A stretch of DNA of 64,000 bases, from positions 434,001 to 498,000 of the forward strand of contig NZ_LQPS01000043.1 in NCBI RefSeq assembly GCF_002101885.1. The letters run 5' to 3'. How positions within the stretch are numbered: the stretch's first letter is position 1; each line of letters begins with the position of its first letter. The DNA comes from Mycolicibacter senuensis. Its GTDB lineage: Bacteria > Actinomycetota > Actinomycetes > Mycobacteriales > Mycobacteriaceae. The notes under the pieces are model-generated. The model did no database searches and had not been told where the DNA came from. It saw only the letters and a program-made list of their open reading frames with translations. Positions 8,198 through 16,104 of the stretch are shown here, piece by piece. Made by a program: the position numbers and the translations under genes.

Positions 8198-9460
8198 CTA
8201 GCCGCCGGCGACCGTAGCGCCGAGGGCTCGGGCGAGCAGCGGCACCGTCAACTGCCGCTGCCAGGGCCGGGCGTCGCCGGCGTTGAGGAACTCCTCGATC
8301 GCGGCCGCGGGATCCGGTGTCGCCGCATTCCAGTCCCAGCACAGCCGGCGCAGCAGGTCGGGGGAGAGCAGGTTCTCGGTCGGCACCACCACCTGCTCGG
8401 ACAGTTGCCCGAGCGCGGCACGGGCCGCCTCCAGGCGCGCGGCCGCCTCCGGTTTACGCCGCGACCAGCGCGAGGGCGGCGGTGGTCCGCTCGGGGGTTC
8501 GGCGGAGTCCACCGGTTCCGGATTGTCGCGTGCGGCGGCCAGCGCGGCCAGCCAGGTCGCCGCGCTGCGGCGCTGCTTGGGTCCGCCGAACACCGGCAGC
8601 GCGAGCAACTCCTCGACGGTGCCGGGATCGGCTACGGCCGCGGCGATAATCGCCGCGTCGGGCAGGATGCGGCCGGGTGCGATGTCGCGGCGCGCCGCGA
8701 TCCGGTCGCGCACCGTCCACAGTTCACGAACGGCGGCCAGTCCGCGCCGGTCGCGCACCTTGTGGATACCCGAGGTGCGCCGCCAGCGGTCCCGGCGCGT
8801 CGAGGTGGTGAAGTCGGTGCTCCGCAGATGATTGAATTCCTGTGCGGCCCAATTGGTTTTCCCCTGGCCGGACAGCACGTCGGCGATGGCGCCGCGTAAT
8901 TCGATGAGGACCTCGACGTCCAGCGCCGCGTAGTTGAGCCACTCGGCGGGCAGCGGACGCTTCGACCAGTCGGCGGCGCCGTGGCCCTTGGCCAGGCCCA
9001 GCCCCAACAGTCGCTGCACCATCGCCGCCAGGTTGACCCGGTCGAAGCCGGCCAGCCGCCCGGCCAGTTCGGTGTCATAGAGCGCCTTGGGCCACATCCC
9101 GACCTCGGCCAGGCAGGCCAGGTCCTGGTCGGCGGCGTGCAGAATCCACTCGTCGTCGTCGAGCACCTCGGCAACCGGGCGCACCAGGGCCGCCGGATCC
9201 GAGCCCGCCCCGACCGGGTCGATCAGCACGGTGCCGGCACCGGCGCGCCGGATCTGGATCAGGTAGGCGCGGTTGGAGTAACGGAAGCCCGACGCCCGCT
9301 CGGCGTCCACCGCGAACGGGCCGTGGCCGCGGGCCAGCTTCTCGGCGGCGGCCCCGATCTGCCGGGCGGTGACCGACACCTCCGGTACCCCGTCGGCGGG
9401 ATGGGGCAGCGGCGTCGGTTCGGGCTCTTCGGTGGCCGGCTCGGTTGTCTGTTCGGTCAT
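8198..9460 (-). CDS. Ribonuclease D-like 3'-5' exonuclease with HRDC domain
   Basis: Encodes 420 residues, like Rv2681. The DEDD exonuclease residues are visible: D-A-E in FAVDAERASGFRYSNRAYLIQ (about 50), D in HAADQDLACLAEVG (about 110), and Y-x3-D in LNYAALDVEVLIELR (about 175). An HRDC domain follows at about 215-295 (LAAVRELWTVRDRIAARRDI). The C terminus is variable. It likely trims the 3' ends of structured RNAs. It follows the DUF3000 gene on the same strand with 1 bp between them, so they are probably co-transcribed. Confidence 0.88.
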   Translation of the reverse strand: MTEQTTEPATEEPEPTPLPHPADGVPEVSVTARQIGAAAEKLARGHGPFAVDAERASGFRYSNRAYLIQIRRAGAGTVLIDPVGAGSDPAALVRPVAEVLDDDEWILHAADQDLACLAEVGMWPKALYDTELAGRLAGFDRVNLAAMVQRLLGLGLAKGHGAADWSKRPLPAEWLNYAALDVEVLIELRGAIADVLSGQGKTNWAAQEFNHLRSTDFTTSTRRDRWRRTSGIHKVRDRRGLAAVRELWTVRDRIAARRDIAPGRILPDAAIIAAAVADPGTVEELLALPVFGGPKQRRSAATWLAALAAARDNPEPVDSAEPPSGPPPPSRWSRRKPEAAARLEAARAALGQLSEQVVVPTENLLSPDLLRRLCWDWNAATPDPAAAIEEFLNAGDARPWQRQLTVPLLARALGATVAGG

Positions 9461-9461
9461 C

Positions 9462-10043
9462 TCAGACGCGGGTTCGCGAGCTCAGGTCGGTGATCCCGAC
9501 CGGCGGCAGGCCCGCAGCATGTTCGAGGACCTCGCAGAATGCCTGGACGTGCGCCCCCAGCTCGGGACTGGTGGCGGTCCAGGACGCTCGCAGCTCCAGT
9601 TGGTGTCCGCGGGGCGGGCCGGAGATGTCGCCGTAGCGCACCGATGTGGTGGCGGTGACGGTCCCGCCCAGCGCGGTCATGTGTTCGGTGCGCGAGCCCA
9701 GCGCTTCGACCAGCCAACTCCAGGCGACCTCGGGCAGCAGCGGGTCGATCGCCTCCTGCGGGTCCAGGTCGGCCTGGATGAAGGCCACCAGTCGCATGGT
9801 GCCGTCCCAGGCGTCGGTGCCGTCCGGGTCGTAGAGCAGGATCAGCCGGCCGAACGCATCGCCGTCGGAGTCCTGCGGGACGGAATCGGATTCGGCGTGT
9901 TTGACCTCGGCGCCCAGCGCATAGCTGTAGGGCGCCAGCCGCTGGGGTGGCCGGATCGGGCCGAGCTCGATCTCGGACCGGACGGTCGCGGCGTGCATGG
10001 TTGCCACCGCTTCGCGGAACGGGGCAGGCTCGGCTGATGTCAC
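9462..10043 (-). CDS. DUF3000 family protein
   Basis: Encodes 193 residues matching the actinobacterial DUF3000 family (Rv2680-like): RSEIELGPIRPPQRLAPYSY near residue 22, GRLILLYDPDGTDAWDG near 85, and VAWSWLVEAL near 128. There are no membrane segments or recognisable catalytic motifs, and function is unknown. Its constant linkage to the RNase D gene directly downstream hints at an RNA-related role, which is only inference. Confidence 0.85.
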   Translation of the reverse strand: MTSAEPAPFREAVATMHAATVRSEIELGPIRPPQRLAPYSYALGAEVKHAESDSVPQDSDGDAFGRLILLYDPDGTDAWDGTMRLVAFIQADLDPQEAIDPLLPEVAWSWLVEALGSRTEHMTALGGTVTATTSVRYGDISGPPRGHQLELRASWTATSPELGAHVQAFCEVLEHAAGLPPVGITDLSSRTRV

Positions 10044-10182
10044 GGGTGCCGCTCCTTAACTGATCGCTGTGCCTCGCGCCGCCAGCGGCCGGCCCCCGGG
10101 TGCTCTGCTGTGCACCGCCGCGACGCGGGTCGCCGAATCTCACGCTAACCCCCGACGCCGGTCGGCGCAGAAAGGCGCGCCG

Positions 10183-10374
10183 AACCGCGCGGTTCAGCGA
10201 GGCTCGACGGAGTCGAGCCGAAGCTGGAACCGCCGTATGAACCGCGCGGTTCAGCGAGGCTCGACGGAGGAGAGCCGAAGCTGGAACCGCCGTATGAACC
10301 GCGCGGTTCAGCGAGGCTCGACGGAGTCGACCCCCGGTTCGGCGAGGCGAGGGGAAGCCCGGACCGCCGCATGA
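10183..10374. repeat. 57-bp tandem repeat, 2.6 copies, with internal palindromes
   Basis: Copies begin at 10183, 10240 and 10297, period 57 bp. Copies 1 and 2 differ only at positions inside one stem; copy 3 matches for about 34 nt and then degenerates, ending near 10374. Each unit has the perfect 12-bp palindrome AACCGCGCGGTT, and copy 1 also has GGCTCGAC-GGA-GTCGAGCC (10201-10219). The block fills most of the 380-bp divergent gap between the DUF3000 gene and hemE. The period is a multiple of 3, but no convincing start, signal or family suggests it is coding. It resembles MIRU/VNTR-type intergenic repeats. Confidence 0.85.
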
Positions 10375-10423
10375 CTCACGGGCCGTTCTCGCGCCGTAAC
10401 CGGTCGTGGCAGCATTGAGGCCG

Positions 10424-11473
10424 ATGAGTGCCCGTCGAGAACTGCCCGATTCGCCCTACCTGGCCGCCGCTGCCGGCCGGCAACCCGGCCGGGTGCCGGT
10501 CTGGTTCATGCGGCAGGCCGGCCGGTCGCTGCCCGAATACCGAGTGCTACGCGCCCAGCACCGCATGCTGGAGGCCTGCTTCGACCCCGAGCTGGTCTGC
10601 GAGATCACGCTGCAGCCGGTGCGCCGCCACGGCGTGGACGCCGCGATCCTGTTCTCCGACATCGTGGTGCCGCTGCGCGGGGCGGGGGTGGACTTGGACA
10701 TCGTGCCCGACGTAGGGCCGGTGATCGCCGAGCCGCTGCGCAGCGCGGCTGACGTCGCTGCCCTGCGGCCGCTGGAACCGCAGGGCGTGACGGCCGTCGC
10801 CGAGGCGGTGTCGCTGCTGGTGGACGCGCTGGGCGACGTGCCACTGATCGGTTTCGCCGGTGCGCCGTTCACGCTGGCGTCCTACCTGGTCGAGGGCGGG
10901 CCCAGCCGGACCCACGCCCGGACCAAGACGATGATGCTGGCCGAACCGGACACCTGGCATCAGCTGATGACCCGGCTCACCGATCTGACCATCGCGTTCC
11001 TGACCGTGCAGCTCGACCACGGCGTGGACGCCATTCAGCTGTTCGACTCCTGGGCGGGCACCTTGAGCCTGGCCGACTACCGCAGCTTCGTGTTGCCGCA
11101 CAGCGCCCGGGTGTTCGCCGCGCTGGCCGACGCTGGCGTGCCGATGACGCACTTCGGGGTGCAGACCGCCGAGCTGTTGGGCGCCATGGCCGAAGCCGGC
11201 GCCACCGTGGTGGGAGTCGACTGGCGGACCCGGCTCACGGATGCCGCCACCCGGGTCGGCACCGGCATCGCCCTGCAGGGCAACCTGGACCCGGCGGTGG
11301 TGCTGGCGGGCTGGCCGGCGACCGAACGCGCGGCCCGCGCCGTCGTCGCGGACGGTCGTGCCGCGGTGGCCGCCGGCGCGTCCGGGCACGTGTTCAACCT
11401 CGGGCACGGCGTGCTGCCGGAGTCGGATCCCGGCGTGCTCACCGACCTGGTGGCGCTGGTCCACTCGTTGTGA
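10424..11473 (+). CDS. hemE: Uroporphyrinogen III decarboxylase
   Basis: Encodes 349 residues, usual length. The UroD signature RVPVWFMRQAGRSLPEYR is at about 20-38, the active-site aspartate lies in AAILFSDIVVPL (about 85), and GFAGAPFTLASYLVEGG is near 145. It converts uroporphyrinogen III to coproporphyrinogen III in the cytosol. I chose the ATG at 10424 because MSARRELPDSPYL aligns with the known mycobacterial start. It heads the heme cluster hemE-cgoX-hemQ, overlapping cgoX by 4 bp. Confidence 0.96.
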   Translation: MSARRELPDSPYLAAAAGRQPGRVPVWFMRQAGRSLPEYRVLRAQHRMLEACFDPELVCEITLQPVRRHGVDAAILFSDIVVPLRGAGVDLDIVPDVGPVIAEPLRSAADVAALRPLEPQGVTAVAEAVSLLVDALGDVPLIGFAGAPFTLASYLVEGGPSRTHARTKTMMLAEPDTWHQLMTRLTDLTIAFLTVQLDHGVDAIQLFDSWAGTLSLADYRSFVLPHSARVFAALADAGVPMTHFGVQTAELLGAMAEAGATVVGVDWRTRLTDAATRVGTGIALQGNLDPAVVLAGWPATERAARAVVADGRAAVAAGASGHVFNLGHGVLPESDPGVLTDLVALVHSL

Positions 11474-12831
11474 CGTCGTCGTACTGCGTCGTCGGAGGCG
11501 GGATCTCCGGTCTGGCCGCCGCCTACCGGCTGCGCGCGACGCTCGGTGGCGCACCCACCATCACCGTCTTCGACCCGTCCGATCGGCTCGGCGGGGTGCT
11601 GCGCACCGAGACCCTGGGCGGTATCGGCGTGGACGTGGGCGCCGAAGCGTTCATCGCTCGCCGGCCCGAGGTGCCCGCGCTGCTGTCCGAGCTGGGCCTG
11701 GCAGACCGGGAGCGCACCACCACCGGGGTCCGGCCGCTGCTCTACAACCGCCGGCGGTTGCATCCGCTGCCGCCGGGCACGCTCAGCGGAATCCCGTCGT
11801 CGCCGGGGTCGATGGCCGGTCTGGTCGACGAGGAGACCATCGCCCGCATCGCCGGCGAACCCAACCGGCCGCTGACCTTCGAGCCCGGCAGCGACCCGGC
11901 CCTGGGCGCCCTGGTCGGCGACCGGTTCGGCGAGCAGGTGGTGGCTGCCTCGGTGGATCCGCTGATCGGCGGGGTGTATGCCGGGTCGGCGGCGACGGTC
12001 GGGTTGCGCTCGGCGGTGCCCGGCCTGGCCGCCGCGCTGGACGCCGGGGCCCCCAGCCTGACCGCGGCGGTGGCACGGGCGATGCCGAGGGCAACCGGCA
12101 CGCCGGTGTTCGGCGCCATCGCCGGCGGCTACCAGGTGCTGATCGACACGCTGGTGCGCCGCAGCGGGCTGCGCTGGGTGCAGGCGGCGGTGACGCAGAT
12201 CGACCCGGCGGACGGCGGCTGGCTGTTGCGGGATGCCGCCGGCGGTTTCCACCGTGCCGACCGGGTGGTGATGGCGGTGCCGGCCCACGCGCTGGCCCGG
12301 CTGGCGACCGGATTCGCGCCGCGCACCGCGGCTGCGGCCAGCGGCATCGTCAGTGCGTCGTCGGTGGTGGTGGCGCTGGCGGTGCCCGCCGGTGCGGCGT
12401 TCCCGGACAATTCCGGGGTGCTGGTCGCGACCGGGGAGACGCTGCACTCGAAGGCGCTGACGCTGACCTCGCGCAAGTGGGGGAACTGGGGCTATGGCGG
12501 CAAGGTCGAGTTGCTGCGGTTGTCGTTCGGCCGGTTCGGCGACGCCCGCACCCATGCCGGCGAGGCTGAACTGGTGGAGTGGGCCGTGCAGGATCTGGAG
12601 ACCCTGTTCGGGGCCGCGGTAGATCCGGTGGAGGTCCGAGTGCAGCGCTGGCCTGCGGCGATGCCGCAGTACCGGGCCGGGCACGCCGCCCTGGTCGGCG
12701 AACTGCGCGCCGGGCTGCCGCCGACGGTGGCGGTCGCGGGCAACTATCTCGACGGCATCGGTGTTCCGGCGTGCATCGCGGCGGCCGACCGCGCCGTGGC
12801 GGCAGTGATCAGCGCCACCCCGGCCCCCTAG
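11470..12831 (+). CDS. cgoX: Coproporphyrinogen III oxidase (HemY/CgoX)
   Basis: Encodes 453 residues. The N-terminal FAD dinucleotide fold YCVVGGGISGLAAAYRL is followed by DRLGGVLRTE, and the C-terminal FAD contact is near VAGNYLDGIGVPACI. It was formerly called protoporphyrinogen oxidase (hemY/hemG). In actinobacteria, with HemQ downstream, the accepted reaction is the six-electron oxidation of coproporphyrinogen III to coproporphyrin III. The GTG start overlaps the hemE stop, indicating translational coupling. Confidence 0.92.
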   Translation: MTSSYCVVGGGISGLAAAYRLRATLGGAPTITVFDPSDRLGGVLRTETLGGIGVDVGAEAFIARRPEVPALLSELGLADRERTTTGVRPLLYNRRRLHPLPPGTLSGIPSSPGSMAGLVDEETIARIAGEPNRPLTFEPGSDPALGALVGDRFGEQVVAASVDPLIGGVYAGSAATVGLRSAVPGLAAALDAGAPSLTAAVARAMPRATGTPVFGAIAGGYQVLIDTLVRRSGLRWVQAAVTQIDPADGGWLLRDAAGGFHRADRVVMAVPAHALARLATGFAPRTAAAASGIVSASSVVVALAVPAGAAFPDNSGVLVATGETLHSKALTLTSRKWGNWGYGGKVELLRLSFGRFGDARTHAGEAELVEWAVQDLETLFGAAVDPVEVRVQRWPAAMPQYRAGHAALVGELRAGLPPTVAVAGNYLDGIGVPACIAAADRAVAAVISATPAP

Positions 12832-12860
12832 CGGCGGCGTGTCGTGGCAGCATGTGGAGC

Positions 12861-13562
12861 ATGGCGCACCTCGATTACGACAAGCTGAACTCCACCCTTC
12901 GCTACGTGATGTTCTCGGTGTTCTCGGTTCGTTCCGGAGCCCTCGACGAGGGCCCCGTCAGCCGCGACGAGGTCGCCGATCAGGCCGCCACCTTCTTGAA
13001 GCAGCAGGAAGAGCGCGGCGTGGTCATCCGCGGTGTCTACGACGTGGCCGGCCTGCGCGCCGATGCCGACTTCATGATCTGGTCACACGCCGAGCGGGTG
13101 GAGGACCTGCAGGCCGCCTACGCCGGCTTCCGGCGCACCGCGCTGGGCCGGGCCTGCACGCCGGTGTGGAGCAACGTGGGCCTGCACCGGCCCGCCGAGT
13201 TCAACAAGAGCCATGTCCCGGCGTTCATCGCCGGTGAGCCGGCCGGCGCCTACATCTGCGTCTACCCGTTCGTGCGTTCGCACGAGTGGTATGTGCTGCC
13301 CGAGGAGGACCGCCGCCGGATGCTGGCAGAACACGGGATGGCCGCCCGGCCCTACAAGGATGTTCGCGCCAACACCGTGCCGGCCTTCGCGCTCGGCGAC
13401 TACGAGTGGATCCTGGCGTTCGAGGCGCCCGAACTCGACCTGATCGTCGACCTGATGCGCGACCTGCGCAACACCGAGGCCCGGCTGCACGCCCGCGAGG
13501 AGACCCCGTTCTTCACCGGTCCCCGGGTCGACGTCGAGCAGTTGGTGGCCGCCCTGCCGTGA
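12861..13562 (+). CDS. hemQ: Coproheme decarboxylase HemQ (chlorite-dismutase fold)
   Basis: Encodes 233 residues. It matches actinobacterial HemQ across its length, including QQEERGVVIRGVYDVAGLRA (about 45) and ADFMIWSHAE. The segment MLAEHGMAARPYKDVRANTV contains the histidine expected to ligate coproheme iron. It decarboxylates coproheme to heme b in the last step of the coproporphyrin-dependent pathway. I used the ATG at 12861 (MAHLDYD), which aligns with homologues; its Shine-Dalgarno is poor. It overlaps the next gene by 4 bp. No ferrochelatase gene is in this window. Confidence 0.94.
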   Translation: MAHLDYDKLNSTLRYVMFSVFSVRSGALDEGPVSRDEVADQAATFLKQQEERGVVIRGVYDVAGLRADADFMIWSHAERVEDLQAAYAGFRRTALGRACTPVWSNVGLHRPAEFNKSHVPAFIAGEPAGAYICVYPFVRSHEWYVLPEEDRRRMLAEHGMAARPYKDVRANTVPAFALGDYEWILAFEAPELDLIVDLMRDLRNTEARLHAREETPFFTGPRVDVEQLVAALP

Positions 13563-14311
13563 CCGGCGCATCCGGCCCGTCGGGAGCCGACGACGCCGAA
13601 CGTTTCGAGGAGATCTACCGCGCCGCAGCGGGATTGCCCGCCGCCACCCCGTGGGACATCGGTGGCGCCCAGCCGGTGGTGCGGCGACTGGTGGCGCTGG
13701 GCGCGATCAACGGTGCGGTGCTCGACCCGGGCACCGGCCCGGGACACCATGCCATCCACTTCGCCGAACACGGCTTCGCGGCGACGGGAATCGACGTGTC
13801 GGAGACGGCGATCGAGCGGGCCCGCGCCAATGCCCGGGCGGCGGACGTCTCGGTCGACTTCCGGGTCGGCGACGCCAAGACCCTCGAGGGTTTCACCGAC
13901 TGCTTCGACACCGTGGTCGACACCGCCTTCTACAACACGTTCGGCGGCCCGGCCCAGCACGACTACCTGCGGGCGCTGCACCGGGCGACCAGACCCGGGG
14001 CCCGGCTCTACCTGATCGCGGCCGCCGACTACAACATCAACGGGTTCTTCATGCCGCCGGCGATGTCGGTCGACGAGCTGCGATCCGGGCTGCCGGCCGG
14101 GGGGTGGCGGATCAGCTACCTGGGGCCGACCAGCTATCTGGTCAATGTCAGCGCGGCGCGGTTCGCCGCTCAGGCCGAGCAGAATCCGGCTGCGCCGCCC
14201 CGGATCCGGCAGATCGCGCAGCGGCTCGCGGTCATTGAACCGTTGCTGGACGGACAGTTGGTGCATGCCCCGTTCTGGGAAGTCCACGCCACCCGGGTGG
14301 ACCAGCTTTAG
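13559..14311 (+). CDS. Class I SAM-dependent methyltransferase
   Basis: Encodes 250 residues, the same length as Rv2675c. Motif I is VLDPGTGPGHHAIHFAEHG (about 58), followed by the ribose-binding acidic residue in GIDVSETAIERA and motif II DTVVDTAFYN (about 120). The substrate is unknown. It sits at the end of the hemE-cgoX-hemQ operon with a GTGA overlap, so it is co-expressed with heme synthesis, but no porphyrin methylation is implied by the sequence. Confidence 0.85.
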   Translation: MTGASGPSGADDAERFEEIYRAAAGLPAATPWDIGGAQPVVRRLVALGAINGAVLDPGTGPGHHAIHFAEHGFAATGIDVSETAIERARANARAADVSVDFRVGDAKTLEGFTDCFDTVVDTAFYNTFGGPAQHDYLRALHRATRPGARLYLIAAADYNINGFFMPPAMSVDELRSGLPAGGWRISYLGPTSYLVNVSAARFAAQAEQNPAAPPRIRQIAQRLAVIEPLLDGQLVHAPFWEVHATRVDQL

Positions 14312-14334
14312 CACTCGTCGGGCCTGTCGTTAGC

Positions 14335-14349
14335 GCGCAAAAGTGCGAG
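14335..14349. repeat. 15-bp dispersed intergenic motif, copy 1
   Basis: GCGCAAAAGTGCGAG recurs exactly at 32302-32316, also between genes and also a few bases after GTTAGCG. Here it lies between two convergent genes and is followed by the short hairpin GCGAG-AGGGC-CTCGC (14345-14359), which could aid termination; there is no U-tract. Confidence 0.5.
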
Positions 14350-14379
14350 AGGGCCTCGCGGTAACAACAGCCTCGGCGC

Positions 14380-14787
14380 TCAGGGGCCCGGGACCAGCCG
14401 GAGGCAGATGCTGTTAATGCAGTACCGCTGGTCGGTCGGGGTGGGGTAGCCCTCTCCTTCGAACACATGTCCCAGGTGGCTGTGGCAGGACGCGCACAAC
14501 ACCTCGGTGCGACGCATGCCCAGTGAGTCGTCCGAGCGCAGGATCACCGCCTCGGAGTCGGCCGGGTCGAAGAACGACGGCCAGCCGCAGTGCGAGTGGA
14601 ATTTCTCTGTGCTGCGGAACAATTCGGCACCGCACGCCCGGCACTCGTAGACACCTTCGACGGTGGTGTCGGTGTATTCGCCGGTGTTCGGCGGTTCGGT
14701 GCCGGCGCGACGCAGCACCGCGAACTCTTCGGGGGACAGCTTGGCTCGCCACTCGTCGTCGGTGAGGGACACCTTGGGAGAACTCAT
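14380..14787 (-). CDS. msrB: Peptide methionine-(R)-S-oxide reductase
   Basis: Encodes 135 residues, full length for MsrB. Zinc is bound by two CxxC pairs (CRAC about 49 and CASC about 98). HSHCGWPSFF is the family signature, and the catalytic cysteine is in RYCINSICLRL near the C terminus. It repairs oxidised methionine using thioredoxin. The ATG overlaps the stop of aftC by 4 bp, so the two genes are translationally linked. Confidence 0.95.
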   Translation of the reverse strand: MSSPKVSLTDDEWRAKLSPEEFAVLRRAGTEPPNTGEYTDTTVEGVYECRACGAELFRSTEKFHSHCGWPSFFDPADSEAVILRSDDSLGMRRTEVLCASCHSHLGHVFEGEGYPTPTDQRYCINSICLRLVPGP

Positions 14788-16094
14788 GCCTCCACGTTAG
14801 CCCGCTTGTGTCCGTTCGCCAGCCATGCCGGATCGATCCCGTCGTCCAGGCGGTCCTGTTCGCGGGCGTCGAGGTAGCGGTAGCACAGCACCGCGCACAC
14901 CACGATCAACAGCAGCGACCAGCCGTAGGTGATCTTGAGGTAGTCCAGCGGGCGCCCGACGTTCATCCATCGGAAAATCAGCCACTTGTCCAGCGTCATG
15001 AACCCGTAGACCCCCAGCCACGCCGGCCAGTTGCGCAGCACCGAGTTCGGCAGCACCACCGTCATCAGGAACGGGAACAGCACGATCGAGTAGTAGCCCT
15101 GACCCAAGGACAGCACCAGGAACGACGCGGTCAGCAGCACACCGGACGAGGTCAGCATCCAGAACCGCGGGTCGCGGTTGCGGTAGTAGCGGTACAGCAG
15201 CCACAGGCTGACGGCTGCGAGCACGGTGAACAACACGCGCATGAACAGGATCAGCGCCGGTGGCAGGCCGAAGAACACGCCGTTGCCCAGGATCGAGGAG
15301 TTGAAGTAGTCGCGGGTGCCCATGATGTAGGGCACCGTCTGGGTGAAGTAGCTGGTGGGATCGCTGGACAGCGGGAACGCGACCATGTTGAACGCCACCG
15401 GCACCGCGACGGCGCCGATGAACGGCCGCCACTGCCTGCTCAGCAGCGGCAGCAGCAGCAACGGCGCCAGCACCGGCTTGACCACCAGGGTCAGCCCGAT
15501 CGCGACACCGGCCCAGCACTGCCGGCTGGGTCTGCCGTCGAGCAGCCAGCGGAAGAACAGCACCTCGGCCAGCAGGATCACGCCGTTGATGTTGGTGAAC
15601 ACCAGTGTGCTGGAAACACTCTCGGTGAGGAACATCGCCGCCAGCAGGGCCGGCGCGGCCACCGAGGTCAGCCCGAAACCGAACATCCGCAGCAGCAGGT
15701 AGGCGGCGACCAGGATGGCGACGGTGTTGGCGGTGATGAACGTGTACCGCGACAGGGTCTCCGGCAGATACCCGAACGGTGACATCAGCAGCGTGCCGCC
15801 GGGCGAGTAGAGGTAGTGCGGGTCGACGTAGTCGAAGTGCTCGTTGTAGATGTCCAGGCCGTGCCGAAAGTTCAACACCGCCCGGTACACCGGCTTGAAG
15901 TCGTCGGTGATGTTGCCATTGAGCGGCAGCACTATCGCGCGGTGAATGAGCGACATGATGGCCACCGGCCACAGCACCGACCGCAGAACCGTCGCAGTGC
16001 TCGGCGCCGTGGTGGGTGGCCGAAACGCTGCCAGCAGGGCGGTGCGCGCCCGGTTCGTAAGGGAGTCGGCTGCCGTCACCAGCGCACCGTACAC
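14784..16094 (-). CDS. aftC: Arabinofuranosyltransferase AftC (GT-C fold)
   Basis: Encodes 436 residues with about 10-12 membrane helices. The first periplasmic loop carries the acidic pair in NGNITDDFKPVYRAVLNF, expected to bind the decaprenyl-phosphoryl-arabinose donor. The whole protein closely follows Rv2673. AftC adds alpha(1-3) branches to arabinogalactan and lipoarabinomannan in the periplasm. The GTG start at 16094 (VYGALVTAADS) matches M. tuberculosis AftC. It is upstream of msrB on the same strand and probably essential for normal envelope structure. Confidence 0.92.
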   Translation of the reverse strand: MYGALVTAADSLTNRARTALLAAFRPPTTAPSTATVLRSVLWPVAIMSLIHRAIVLPLNGNITDDFKPVYRAVLNFRHGLDIYNEHFDYVDPHYLYSPGGTLLMSPFGYLPETLSRYTFITANTVAILVAAYLLLRMFGFGLTSVAAPALLAAMFLTESVSSTLVFTNINGVILLAEVLFFRWLLDGRPSRQCWAGVAIGLTLVVKPVLAPLLLLPLLSRQWRPFIGAVAVPVAFNMVAFPLSSDPTSYFTQTVPYIMGTRDYFNSSILGNGVFFGLPPALILFMRVLFTVLAAVSLWLLYRYYRNRDPRFWMLTSSGVLLTASFLVLSLGQGYYSIVLFPFLMTVVLPNSVLRNWPAWLGVYGFMTLDKWLIFRWMNVGRPLDYLKITYGWSLLLIVVCAVLCYRYLDAREQDRLDDGIDPAWLANGHKRANVEA

Positions 16095-16104
16095 CGAAGC
16101 GGGG

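Noticed and set aside
10069..10374. Repeat-containing frame encoding 19-residue repeats
   Set aside because: The 57-bp period keeps a frame open by chance; no ribosome-binding site, signal peptide or known family supports translation.
10183..10374. CRISPR array
   Set aside because: Repeats are directly adjacent with no unique spacers, and no cas genes are present.
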